A DNA stretch of 61,586 nucleotides from Motiliproteus sp. (GTDB lineage Bacteria; Pseudomonadota; Gammaproteobacteria; Pseudomonadales; Balneatricaceae): NCBI GenBank assembly GCA_026196225.1, contig JAPHRD010000060.1, positions 1-61,586 of the forward strand. The letters run 5' to 3'. Made by a program: the position numbers and the translations under genes. Positions within the stretch are counted from its first letter, which is position 1. Every line of letters starts with the position of its first letter. Below the pieces are notes generated by a model. It was not told the DNA's origin, ran no database searches, and was given only the letters and a program-made list of their open reading frames with translations. Below, in pieces: positions 33,306 through 41,737 of the stretch.

Positions 33306-35480
33306 TCAATGCTCTCCTCGCAGCGATTGTTCGCTGGAGTTGGTGTTGATATCTAATCCATCCTGGCTGCCAAATAGTGGCAACGAGACAATAAAACAGG
33401 CACCACCTTCAGGCCGATTCTCTACCCGTATACTGCCTTCCAAGTCACGAATAATACCATAGGAGATCGACAGCCCCAGACCCAATCCATCCCCCACCTC
33501 TTTGGTGGTAAAAAACGGATCGAACAGATGGGACAAAGCCTGTTCCGTCAGCCCACAGCCACTATCACTGATCCGTAGACAGGCCTGTTGCGATTCCTGT
33601 TGCAACTGAATATGCAGGGATCGTACCGAACTGTCATTCATAGCATCGAGCGCGTTACGGATCAGATTGATCAACACCTGCTCAAGACGCGGCTTATCAC
33701 CATACACTTGGATACCTTCAGACAACCGGGTGCTGAGCTGAACCTGCTGCTCATCGATACGATCGCTGAACATCGACAGGGTGTCCTGAATAACCGTACC
33801 GATATCCACCGAGCCCAGCTTTTCCGGCCGTTTATGGGCAAAGGTTTTCAGCTGCGAGGTAATCAGCGCCATCCGTTGGGTCATATCGGCCATGCGCTGC
33901 AGATTCTGTTCCACCGATTCATACTGCTGACGCTCCAGAAACAACCGAGTGCTGGAGGCCATGGTGCGTATCGCTGTCAGCGGCTGATTGAGTTCATGGG
34001 CGATAGCCGCCGACATGGTGCCCAGCGCTGCCAATTTGCTGCTTTGTATAAGTTCGGCCTGAGCCTCCCGTAGTTCTTGGGTGCGCTCAGAAACTCGATG
34101 CTCCAACTCTTCGTTAGCCTGTTGTAGCGCTTTTTCGGCCTGTTTACGGAGGGTGATATCCACCAACGTAACCAGGTAGCCATCACGATCTCCCCAGGCG
34201 ATAGGATTCACCGATATCAGCATCGGGAACTGTTCTCCCCCCAGACGTTTAGCAGTTCCTTCTACGGCGTTGATGGGTGAGATCGACTGCCCCTGCACCA
34301 GATCCTGGAGAACCTGTTTCAGTAGCGGCGGACTGTTTTCGATATCGATCAGGCTATCGATCCGCCGACCCAATACCGCATCCTGTTCGCCACCAAATTG
34401 TTGCAAGGCTCGGGGGTTAATAAACATCACGTCACCGTGGCTATCCACCGTCAACAGGCCCGATTGGGTATTACTGATGATCGCCCGTTGCTGAGCCTCA
34501 TTGTGCAGTCGTAGCTCTCGGGTTTCACGTCGAGACAGATTACGTAGCAGTCGCTCACGGTAGAAGAGCGCCAACAGCGCCACAGCCAATCCCGCCCCCA
34601 GACAAAATAGCGTGATGGTCTGCTGCTGTTGCTCCACCGGCGCCAGATCGGAAAGAAAATGTACCTGCCATTTCAAATCATCCAAATCCACCGATTGCAC
34701 CAGATAGGATTGGCCGTTCTGCCCCTGTAAAACATTGACAGTGGTGCCATCCAACAGCTGTTGCCGCAGCCACTGATAGGGCAACAGCTGCTTGCTTTCC
34801 AAGTAGCCAAAACCCGGTAGCCGTCGATCGTGCCACCCCGGCAGACTGGAGAGGAAGATCAGTCCCTCATCATCACTAACCAGCAGCCGCTCCTGTGCCA
34901 CTGCCCACAGTTCCTGGAACTCCCGCAAATCGATCATCACCACGGCCACACCGATCAATTTGAGATCATCATAAATCGGCGCCGACAGGTAATAGCCCGG
35001 CACATCGGTAACATCCGGAAGCTGAACGTAATGTCCCAGCTCCCCCTCCCTGGCCTTAAAGAAGAAAGGCCGGTCGCCGTAGTAGCGTCCAAGCTCCGCA
35101 TCTCGGCTGCGCCACTCGCTGGTAGCCATCAGGTGGCCACCATTGTCGAGAACAAACCAGCGGGCAGTAGAAACAATTTGGTTGGTCTGCTCCAGGTATA
35201 AATTAACCTCTGGGAGCAAGGACTCATCGCCGATCAGCAGATTACGCACATCGATATTCTGCGACAGTACGTAGGGAAGATGATTGGAGCGATTGAGGGT
35301 CTGGCGAATACCGGTGATGTAACCAAGCAACCGTTCTTCACCATCCCGATGGATGCTTTCCACAGCCAGACTGTGGGAGTAATTACGTACCTGCCAGGTC
35401 ACTAGCAGGGTAATTAAAATCAGGAAGACCAGGGCACTGGTACTGCTCAGTCGTCGCATCCTGGTCAAAATAAAGTTCAT
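33306..35480 (-). CDS. Membrane sensor histidine kinase, DctB-like
   Basis: 724 residues. A first membrane helix (about 14-31) and a second (about 295-315, TITLFCLGAGLAVALLALFY) flank a periplasmic double-Cache-type ligand domain, which includes YYLSAPIYDDLKLIGVAVVM. A cytoplasmic PAS domain follows (GLLTVDSHGDVMFINPRALQ), then a coiled coil, the HisKA box with phospho-His495 in AAIAHELNQPLTAIR, and an HATPase with NLIRNALDAM and GLGLSISYGI. It is expected to sense an extracellular organic acid and phosphorylate the adjacent regulator. The extra PAS domain is more than the classical DctB has. Confidence 0.92.
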   Translation of the reverse strand: MNFILTRMRRLSSTSALVFLILITLLVTWQVRNYSHSLAVESIHRDGEERLLGYITGIRQTLNRSNHLPYVLSQNIDVRNLLIGDESLLPEVNLYLEQTNQIVSTARWFVLDNGGHLMATSEWRSRDAELGRYYGDRPFFFKAREGELGHYVQLPDVTDVPGYYLSAPIYDDLKLIGVAVVMIDLREFQELWAVAQERLLVSDDEGLIFLSSLPGWHDRRLPGFGYLESKQLLPYQWLRQQLLDGTTVNVLQGQNGQSYLVQSVDLDDLKWQVHFLSDLAPVEQQQQTITLFCLGAGLAVALLALFYRERLLRNLSRRETRELRLHNEAQQRAIISNTQSGLLTVDSHGDVMFINPRALQQFGGEQDAVLGRRIDSLIDIENSPPLLKQVLQDLVQGQSISPINAVEGTAKRLGGEQFPMLISVNPIAWGDRDGYLVTLVDITLRKQAEKALQQANEELEHRVSERTQELREAQAELIQSSKLAALGTMSAAIAHELNQPLTAIRTMASSTRLFLERQQYESVEQNLQRMADMTQRMALITSQLKTFAHKRPEKLGSVDIGTVIQDTLSMFSDRIDEQQVQLSTRLSEGIQVYGDKPRLEQVLINLIRNALDAMNDSSVRSLHIQLQQESQQACLRISDSGCGLTEQALSHLFDPFFTTKEVGDGLGLGLSISYGIIRDLEGSIRVENRPEGGACFIVSLPLFGSQDGLDINTNSSEQSLRGEH

Positions 35481-35602
35481 CGGGCATCCCGGATCACAAA
35501 TGGTGTTTTTAGATTACACCAGTTTTCTGTTCGCCGTCATTCTGACATTTTGACCGGATATCAAATGCTTGCTAATACCTGAGTTTACTTTCCCTGTCTC
35601 AA

Positions 35603-36526
35603 TCAAATTTTCCTGACGTGAGCTGGCAACAATAGTTTGCCAATACCTTCGATCACCAACTGCCTCATCGCCTCCGCTGCTGGAGACAAGGCCCGGCCTC
35701 GACGGGTCAGAATATGTATTTCACGAAAGCAAGGCGGATCTTCGATCGGCCTGAACAGCAACTGCCTGAAAGAGTCGGTAGCTGCAGCCAAGGCCGGCAG
35801 AACCGACACCCCCAGCCCCTGCTCAACCAGCGCTGCCAACACAGCGGGATTGCTGACTTCGATAAGTGACTGCTGAGGAACATTGGCATCGTTCATTGCA
35901 GAAAGCTGGGCACGAATCCCTGTATCAGAAGAAAGAGAAAGCTGTTCGATATCTTTCAATTGTTGCCAGCAGATCTGGTCCCTTGCTGCCAAGATATGCT
36001 CAGCCGGAAACACAACTCCGTAGCGATCCTGTAACAATGGCTGATAATCAAGATCGGGATGGTTGGAATGGTTACCGGCAATGCCGAAGTCCACTTCGTT
36101 GTTCAGCACCCGTTGCTCAATAGCGCCAGCACTGTCATCGCGCAGATAAACAGCGATATTGTCGTACTGGCGATGATAATCACGGACCAGCGGAGGAAGA
36201 ATACAGGTCAGCACAGACGGTGATCCGGCAATACTAAGCTCACCGGCCTGCTGCTCTGCCCGAGCCTGAAGGTCGGTCAGTGCAGTATCAAAATCAGACA
36301 ACAAACGTTCCGCTACCGGTAGGAAACGCTCTCCCTCCGAAGTCAACAGCACTCGTCGGGTGGTACGATCCAACAGGGTCAGCCCCACCTGACCTTCCAG
36401 CTGCTTAATGGTCGCTGTCAGGGTCGATTGGGTCACGTGCAAGCTGTCTGCTGCTCGGGTAAAACTGCCGCAATCGGCTACTTGCCGAAAAGCTCGCAGA
36501 TGTCGGATCGATATATTATTCGGCAT
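35603..36526 (-). CDS. LysR-family transcriptional regulator
   Basis: 307 residues: winged helix-turn-helix at the N-terminus (RHLRAFRQVADCGSFTRAAD, QSTLTATIKQLEGQVGLTLL) and a LysR substrate-binding domain. It is divergent from the ydiJ-type gene across 118 bp that contain dyads suited to a LysR protein, so autoregulation and control of that gene are likely. It also lies just upstream of the dctB-like kinase on the same strand (122-bp gap), linking the two halves of the putative hydroxy-acid locus. The effector is unknown. Confidence 0.9.
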   Translation of the reverse strand: MPNNISIRHLRAFRQVADCGSFTRAADSLHVTQSTLTATIKQLEGQVGLTLLDRTTRRVLLTSEGERFLPVAERLLSDFDTALTDLQARAEQQAGELSIAGSPSVLTCILPPLVRDYHRQYDNIAVYLRDDSAGAIEQRVLNNEVDFGIAGNHSNHPDLDYQPLLQDRYGVVFPAEHILAARDQICWQQLKDIEQLSLSSDTGIRAQLSAMNDANVPQQSLIEVSNPAVLAALVEQGLGVSVLPALAAATDSFRQLLFRPIEDPPCFREIHILTRRGRALSPAAEAMRQLVIEGIGKLLLPAHVRKI

Positions 36527-36644
36527 TTTCGATTAATTGATAGAATTTAATCATTTGAATGATAAATAGGATTTTTGCATCATAGCCTCTTCGTTGCAAT
36601 GCCGCCTGCCGGTATAGGCCTTACTGTTATCGAGATCCAAAACC
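36527..36644. promoter_or_regulatory. Divergent lysR/ydiJ control region
   Basis: A 118-bp divergent intergenic region. ATCATT-TG-AATGAT at 36550-36563 is a perfect dyad. Just before it TGAT-N8-ATCA (about 36538-36553) is a second, imperfect one of the kind LysR proteins bind. Promoter elements were not resolved. Confidence 0.45.
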
Positions 36645-39600
36645 ATGATCCCACGCCTGTCTGAAGTCGAAACCACTGAACAGATCTACCTGCAATACCT
36701 CGAAAAACTGAAATCCAGTGGTTTTCAGGGGGATATCAATAACGATTACGGCAACCGCATCGTTCAGTCCACCGACAACAGTATCTATCAGCTGCTACCT
36801 CAGGGTGTGCTCTATCCAAAAACCATTGAGGATCTGCAGCTGATTGCCCGAGTCAGCAACGAGCCACGCTTTCATGAGGTCGCCTTAAGCCCTCGCGGTG
36901 GCGGCACCGGCACCAACGGCCAATCCCTGAGCGATGGTTTGATTGTCGATGTCTCTAAACACATGAATACGATTCTCGAGATCAATCCTGAAGAACGCTG
37001 GGTGCGAGTCCAGGGTGGTGTCGTCAAAGACCAACTCAATGCCGCCCTTAAACCTTACGGACTGTTCTTTGCGCCAGAGCTGTCCACCAGTAACCGCGCC
37101 ACCATCGGCGGCATGATCAACACCGATGCCAGCGGCCAAGGATCGGTGCTGTACGGTAAGACTCGGGATCATGTACTGGAACTCAACACCGTCTTGCTGG
37201 ATGGCAGTCTCTGGAACGCAGGGCCGATCAGCGATACGGAGCTGAACGAGATCCAACAACGGGATGATCGAATCGGCGAAGTCCACCGTTTGGTGGATCA
37301 GATCTTTAACGACAACCAAGCGCTGATCGATGCAAAATTCCCCAAACTAAACCGCTGTCTGACCGGTTACGATCTCGCCCATATCCGGGATGACCAGGGC
37401 CAGTTCAACCTCAATTCCATCCTCTGTGGCGCAGAAGGCTCCCTGGGGCTAATCGCCGAAGCGAAACTCAATGTACTGCCGATTCCCAAATTCGCCGCCC
37501 TGGTCAATATCAAATACGACAGCTTCGAAACCTCTTTAAGAGACGCCAAAGCGCTGATGGATTGGGACCCGACCTCCATCGAAACCATCGATTCGAAAGT
37601 TCTGAATCTAGCCATGGGCGATATCATCTGGGACACAGTGCGGGATTACTTCCCCAATGAAGCCGGTGAACCTGAGATTCAAGGCATCAACCTGGTGGAA
37701 TATACCGCCGATGATGAGAATGAGTTGAAGCGCAAAGTCGACGCACTCTGCCAGAACCTAGAATCGGTACAAGGCGATCAAGGGAAAAGCTTTGGATTCA
37801 GCGTCGTTTACGGCGCAGCGGAGATCGCTAAAATCTGGGCCATGCGCAAAAAAGCGGTGGGGCTACTGGGTAACGCCAAAGGCCAGGAACGCCCGATTCC
37901 TTTTGTAGAAGACACCGCCGTACCCCCTGAAAACCTGGCGGATTTTATTATGGAATTCCGCAGCGTGCTGGACAGCCATGACCTGGCTTACGGCATGTTT
38001 GGTCATGTGGATGCCGGGGTTCTGCACGTGCGGCCCGCCATCGATATGAAGGATATCCCCCAAGAGGGACTGATCCGGGAGATTACCGACCAGGTGGTGG
38101 CGCTCACCAAAAAATATAACGGCCTGCTGTGGGGGGAACACGGTAAGGGCGTTCGTTCTGAATATGCACCGGAATTCTTCGGTGAGCTCTATCCGCAGCT
38201 GCAACGCATAAAAGGAGCTTTCGACCCTCGCAATCAACTCAACCCCGGCAAAATCGCTACACCACGGGTGGATGATCAGACCCCAGAAGGGGCCGAACTG
38301 CTGAAAATTGATGGTGTCCCTACCCGTGGCCAGTTCGACCGACAGATCCAATCCCATGTGCGGGAAGAGTACGACTCGGCAATGTTCTGCAACGGCAACG
38401 GTGCCTGCTTCAACTACGACCCCAAGGACGCTATGTGTCCCAGTTGGAAGGGTACCCGCCAACGCGTACATTCTCCCAAAGGCCGTTCTTCGCTGATTCG
38501 GGAATGGTTACGTTTGATGACTCAGCAAGGGGTTGACCTGGTCGGTGCGAGCAACGGTGCCAAGCGCCAATCCTTTATTGGTTCGCTGCCAGACCGAATC
38601 AAAAACACCCTGGCTAAAAAGCGTGGCGAGTACGATTTTTCCCACGAAGTGAATGAATCGATGCAAGCCTGTCTTGCCTGTAAATCCTGCGTCGGCCAGT
38701 GCCCCATCAAGGTCAATGTGCCAGATTTTCGTGCCCGCTTCCTGGAAGTCTATTACAGCCGTTACCTGCGCCCAGCCAAGGACTACCTGGTGGGTAGCCT
38801 GGAATTTATGATGCCATGGGTCGCCCGCTGGCCTGCCCCCTACAACTGGGCCATGTCCAACTCGGTGATTAAATCGCTGCTGGAACGCTACGCCGGGATG
38901 GTCGACAGCCCAACCGTCTGTAAGCTGCCACTGATGTCCAGCCTGCAGCAACGGGGAGTCGAGTTAGCCACCCCTGAATGGATCGACCAACTCAGCCAAT
39001 CTCAAAAAGAGCGTACTCTGGTCATCGTCCAGGACGCCTTCACCAGCTACTTCGAAACCCAGCTGGTACTGGACCTGGCAGAACTGTTGAAAGCCTTGGA
39101 CTTCAACGTGTTGGTTGCCCCCTACCTCCCCAATGGCAAGCCACTGCATGTCCATGGATTTATGCAATCTTTTGAGAAGGCAGCCCTACGCAATACCGAT
39201 ATGCTACGACGCCTGGATCAATGTGGCGTATCGCTGATTGGCATCGATCCATCAATGACCCTGACCTACCGTCAGGAGTATGGCTATGTGATCCCGGAAA
39301 AGGATCTACCTCAGGTGCAACTGATCCAAGAGTGGCTACAAACTCAGCTGGATAAGGTCCAAGCACTAAATCTTCAGCTGCCGGCAAATCAATTCAAACT
39401 ACTTGCCCACTGCACCGAAAAAACCTCAGCAGCCCCCAGCATTCGCAGCTGGCAGGCTCTGTTCGAAACCCTGGGCCAAGAGCTTGAAGTGATCAGTGTC
39501 GGCTGTTGCGGGATGTCTGGAACCTACGGCCACGAAACCGCCAACCGGGAAACGTCAGAACGCATCTATCAACTAAGCTGGTCTGAAGTGGTTAACGCTG

Positions 39601-39722
39601 AAGACAATCAAGGCAAGTTGGTTGCCACCGGTTATTCCTGTCGAAGCCAAGTTAAGCGTCTGGATCACAAGCAGATCCCCCATCCGGTACAGGCGTTGCT
39701 GAAAGTACTCCAAAACCGGTAA
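36645..39722 (+). CDS. ydiJ: YdiJ-type FAD/Fe-S D-2-hydroxyglutarate dehydrogenase
   Basis: 1025 residues, the length of E. coli YdiJ (about 1018), shown to be a D-2-hydroxyglutarate dehydrogenase. An N-terminal FAD-binding-4 domain has SPRGGGTGTNGQSLSDGLIV and STSNRATIGGMINTDASGQG, followed by the FAD-oxidase C-terminal domain with HGKGVRSEYAPEFFG. The Fe-S part has a cysteine cluster beginning at Cys582 (CNGNGACF) and a [4Fe-4S] motif from Cys676 (CLACKSCVGQCP). A CCG domain has Cys954-Cys955 (GCCGMSGTYGHE). It is divergent from lysR and followed by a terminator. It would handle the D-enantiomer while LhgO handles the L-form. Confidence 0.9.
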   Translation: MIPRLSEVETTEQIYLQYLEKLKSSGFQGDINNDYGNRIVQSTDNSIYQLLPQGVLYPKTIEDLQLIARVSNEPRFHEVALSPRGGGTGTNGQSLSDGLIVDVSKHMNTILEINPEERWVRVQGGVVKDQLNAALKPYGLFFAPELSTSNRATIGGMINTDASGQGSVLYGKTRDHVLELNTVLLDGSLWNAGPISDTELNEIQQRDDRIGEVHRLVDQIFNDNQALIDAKFPKLNRCLTGYDLAHIRDDQGQFNLNSILCGAEGSLGLIAEAKLNVLPIPKFAALVNIKYDSFETSLRDAKALMDWDPTSIETIDSKVLNLAMGDIIWDTVRDYFPNEAGEPEIQGINLVEYTADDENELKRKVDALCQNLESVQGDQGKSFGFSVVYGAAEIAKIWAMRKKAVGLLGNAKGQERPIPFVEDTAVPPENLADFIMEFRSVLDSHDLAYGMFGHVDAGVLHVRPAIDMKDIPQEGLIREITDQVVALTKKYNGLLWGEHGKGVRSEYAPEFFGELYPQLQRIKGAFDPRNQLNPGKIATPRVDDQTPEGAELLKIDGVPTRGQFDRQIQSHVREEYDSAMFCNGNGACFNYDPKDAMCPSWKGTRQRVHSPKGRSSLIREWLRLMTQQGVDLVGASNGAKRQSFIGSLPDRIKNTLAKKRGEYDFSHEVNESMQACLACKSCVGQCPIKVNVPDFRARFLEVYYSRYLRPAKDYLVGSLEFMMPWVARWPAPYNWAMSNSVIKSLLERYAGMVDSPTVCKLPLMSSLQQRGVELATPEWIDQLSQSQKERTLVIVQDAFTSYFETQLVLDLAELLKALDFNVLVAPYLPNGKPLHVHGFMQSFEKAALRNTDMLRRLDQCGVSLIGIDPSMTLTYRQEYGYVIPEKDLPQVQLIQEWLQTQLDKVQALNLQLPANQFKLLAHCTEKTSAAPSIRSWQALFETLGQELEVISVGCCGMSGTYGHETANRETSERIYQLSWSEVVNAEDNQGKLVATGYSCRSQVKRLDHKQIPHPVQALLKVLQNR

Positions 39723-39733
39723 ACCTCCACATC

Positions 39734-39776
39734 AGGAGCCCCCCTATTTAGCAACGGGGCTCCTCTTCCTTTTTGG
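39734..39776 (+). terminator. Terminator after ydiJ
   Basis: AGGAGCCCC at 39734-39742 pairs with GGGGCTCCT at 39756-39764, followed by CTTCCTTTTT. A nine-base-pair GC-rich stem plus T-rich tail, 12 bases after the ydiJ stop. Confidence 0.85.
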
Positions 39777-39854
39777 CAGCCATCTCCTTTTTTGACAACC
39801 ATCGTCGCTGGCCGCATTATATTCACCAAACCTAATGCACGGACTAGTACTCTT

Positions 39855-40619
39855 ATGACCAAGCAGCTTCTAACTCTGTTATTTATCTTCGGTTTCTCTG
39901 TGACCAGTATCGCTGAAGAGGTCGACGTTTTTGTTCATGGAACCTCCACTGCCGCATACAAAAGCAGTAGTGGCGAACTGCGGGGAAAACACCACCTGGG
40001 CCGACAAGCCTTGCTGGTGGAAATTGTCCGAGAATTGATGATTAGTAGCGACCAAGCACCGGTTATGGAAGAACTCGAATTGAAGCAGGGGCTGAAACAA
40101 CTGCAGCAATCAGGAGCTGCCGCGTTGGTGGATATTGGCAAAGCAGAGCCACTGGCAGAGCTACGTCGGGTGGGGCCCCTGCAAAGTGATTCCATCCTGT
40201 TCTTTGCCCGCAAAGATAAGCTTGGAACATTCAAAACACTCGATGACACTAAACAAGCCCGAATTTGCAGCCGTGGTAGCACCAAGCATGGTGATCGGCT
40301 GCGGGCACAGGGGTTCGATAAGGTAGTTGAGGTAAGCACATACAAGGTCTGCTGGGATCAACTGATCAATGGCGAAGCGGATCTCACCACTTTAGGAGAG
40401 AATTTGATTCCAACCATCACCTACGTCGCCCGTGATATCGCTGATCAGATCGACAACACCGGAATCTACCTACACCGCTACGACAGCTATCTGGCGTTTT
40501 CAAAAGGAACGGCTGATAAAACCGTCAAGGAGTGGTCCTCCACACTGGAAAAACTAAAAGCATCGGATGACTACGAAAGCCTGATTCACCACTTCTACTG
40601 CCAGCAAGATTGTTTCTGA
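39855..40619 (+). CDS. Periplasmic substrate-binding-like protein
   Basis: 254 residues from the ATG at 39855, which begins a Sec signal peptide (MTKQLLTLLFIFGFSVTSIA). The mature part resembles family-3 extracellular solute-binding domains: LRRVGPLQSDSILFFARKD, TFKTLDDTKQARICSRGSTK and LINGEADLTTLGEN. No ABC or TRAP permease is adjacent, so it is an orphan receptor, a sensor accessory or a non-transport protein. Ligand residues cannot be assigned. Two Cys near the C-terminus (CQQDC) could form a disulfide. Confidence 0.7.
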   Translation: MTKQLLTLLFIFGFSVTSIAEEVDVFVHGTSTAAYKSSSGELRGKHHLGRQALLVEIVRELMISSDQAPVMEELELKQGLKQLQQSGAAALVDIGKAEPLAELRRVGPLQSDSILFFARKDKLGTFKTLDDTKQARICSRGSTKHGDRLRAQGFDKVVEVSTYKVCWDQLINGEADLTTLGENLIPTITYVARDIADQIDNTGIYLHRYDSYLAFSKGTADKTVKEWSSTLEKLKASDDYESLIHHFYCQQDCF

Positions 40620-40679
40620 CCCACTGATAACTGCAATGCTACAGTTACTGAATAGAAAACCGTTCACAAGGAGCACTTA

Positions 40680-41249
40680 ATGGTAAATCCAACCATCCCT
40701 TTGGCCGTAGTCATCGCCCTAACCTTTTCCAGTCCCAGCCTGATGGCGGGAAAACCGGAATGGGCGGGTAACAAGGGCGGTAAAGAAAAAGCCTCCTCTT
40801 CCTACCAGATGAAACAGTCCGTCGACAAAGTAAAAAAGGACAAGAAGGCAAAGAGTTCCAAAGCAGATAAAGATCGAAAAAATAATCTATTCAGTGATGG
40901 AGAGCGTGCGGCAATTGATGACTATTATGATCGTCAAGCAGCCTCTGATACCGGAAAATACAAAGGAAAGAAAAAAGCCCTACCAAAAGGTCTGCAGAAA
41001 AAGCTGGAGCGCGGTGGAGAACTTCCTCCCGGTTGGCAGAAAAAGCTGGAACGGGGTGAAGTTCTGGATCCAACTCTAAAAGCCGCCTCAGAGCCGCTGC
41101 CGGAAGAGTTATTGTCCCGCCTGCCCATGCAGGATCAAGCCACTGAAATTCTCAAAATTAGAGACAAGATTGTTCGGGTAGTAAAAGGACAAGGAACGGT
41201 GGTGGATATAATCGATCTGGCAGAGATCGCCATGGGCGGAAAACGCTAA
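40680..41249 (+). CDS. CigR/RcnB-like small secreted protein
   Basis: 189 residues with a signal peptide (cleavage near LMAG) and a good AAGGAG ribosome site. The mature protein is Lys-rich, then carries the tandem motif LPKGLQKKLERGGELPPGWQ and QKKLERGEVLD (about 101-125). This is characteristic of proteins annotated as anti-virulence regulator CigR or RcnB-like. The ending IRDKIVRVVKGQGTVVDIID is also family-typical. The biochemical role is not known; periplasmic or inner-membrane-associated location is expected. The gene stands alone between the binding protein and the convergent Sel1 gene. Confidence 0.7.
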   Translation: MVNPTIPLAVVIALTFSSPSLMAGKPEWAGNKGGKEKASSSYQMKQSVDKVKKDKKAKSSKADKDRKNNLFSDGERAAIDDYYDRQAASDTGKYKGKKKALPKGLQKKLERGGELPPGWQKKLERGEVLDPTLKAASEPLPEELLSRLPMQDQATEILKIRDKIVRVVKGQGTVVDIIDLAEIAMGGKR

Positions 41250-41272
41250 GTTAAAAATACTGGCGCACTACA

Positions 41273-41320
41273 GAGCCGTGTAAGGAACCGTCTAAAGAGC
41301 CGCCTAAGGATCGCTCTTAA
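41273..41320. repeat. Tandem 12-bp repeats at the 3' end of the Sel1 gene
   Basis: GAGCCGTGTAAG (41273-41284), GAACCGTCTAAA (41285-41296) and GAGCCGCCTAAG (41297-41308), then a decayed fourth unit. They lie between the convergent cigR-like and Sel1 genes, and the Sel1 stop codon (TAG, minus strand, 41304-41306) falls inside the third unit. Confidence 0.65.
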
Positions 41321-41714
41321 CAGCCAGTTCATCGTCATCGGATAAACGATTGATGGCCAGGACATGATCCTGTTTTGCAGCCAACCGATAGTAGTACAGG
41401 GCCTTCTCCTGGTTGGGTTGGAAGTAATGCTCAAATCCCTGTTCAAAGATCTTTCCCATCTGGAATTGCGCTTTCATATCCCCCATGTCCGCCGCCCTTT
41501 GCAGGTAGATTGCACCCTGAATTTTGCTGGCGACGCCATCTCCGTGAAGATGAAGAATGTGGCCGTAGGTAGACAGTGCTCCCCGATGGCCCGTATCGGC
41601 GGCTAAGCGATAGCTACTCATCACCCACTTTTTGGTTCTGAAGGTTTTGGTTTTAAAGGCAGTTTGGGCAATCCAGAACAGCAGCGGAGCGAGGCAGGTT
41701 AAAATCCAGCGCAT
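41304..41714 (-). CDS. Small Sel1-repeat (TPR-like) protein
   Basis: 136 residues: an N-terminal hydrophobic segment (MRWILTCLAPLLFWIAQTAF) that may anchor or export it, then Sel1-like repeats SYRLAADTGHRGALSTYGHI, AIYLQRAADMGDMKAQFQMG and ALYYYRLAAKQDHVLAINRL. These usually mediate protein contacts. It is 23 bp downstream of the GGDEF-EAL gene on the same strand and could be co-transcribed, which makes it a candidate partner of that enzyme. The 3' end lies in short tandem repeats. Confidence 0.75.
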   Translation of the reverse strand: MRWILTCLAPLLFWIAQTAFKTKTFRTKKWVMSSYRLAADTGHRGALSTYGHILHLHGDGVASKIQGAIYLQRAADMGDMKAQFQMGKIFEQGFEHYFQPNQEKALYYYRLAAKQDHVLAINRLSDDDELAVKSDP

Positions 41715-41737
41715 TAATAAAGTCCATCTAAGGCAGT

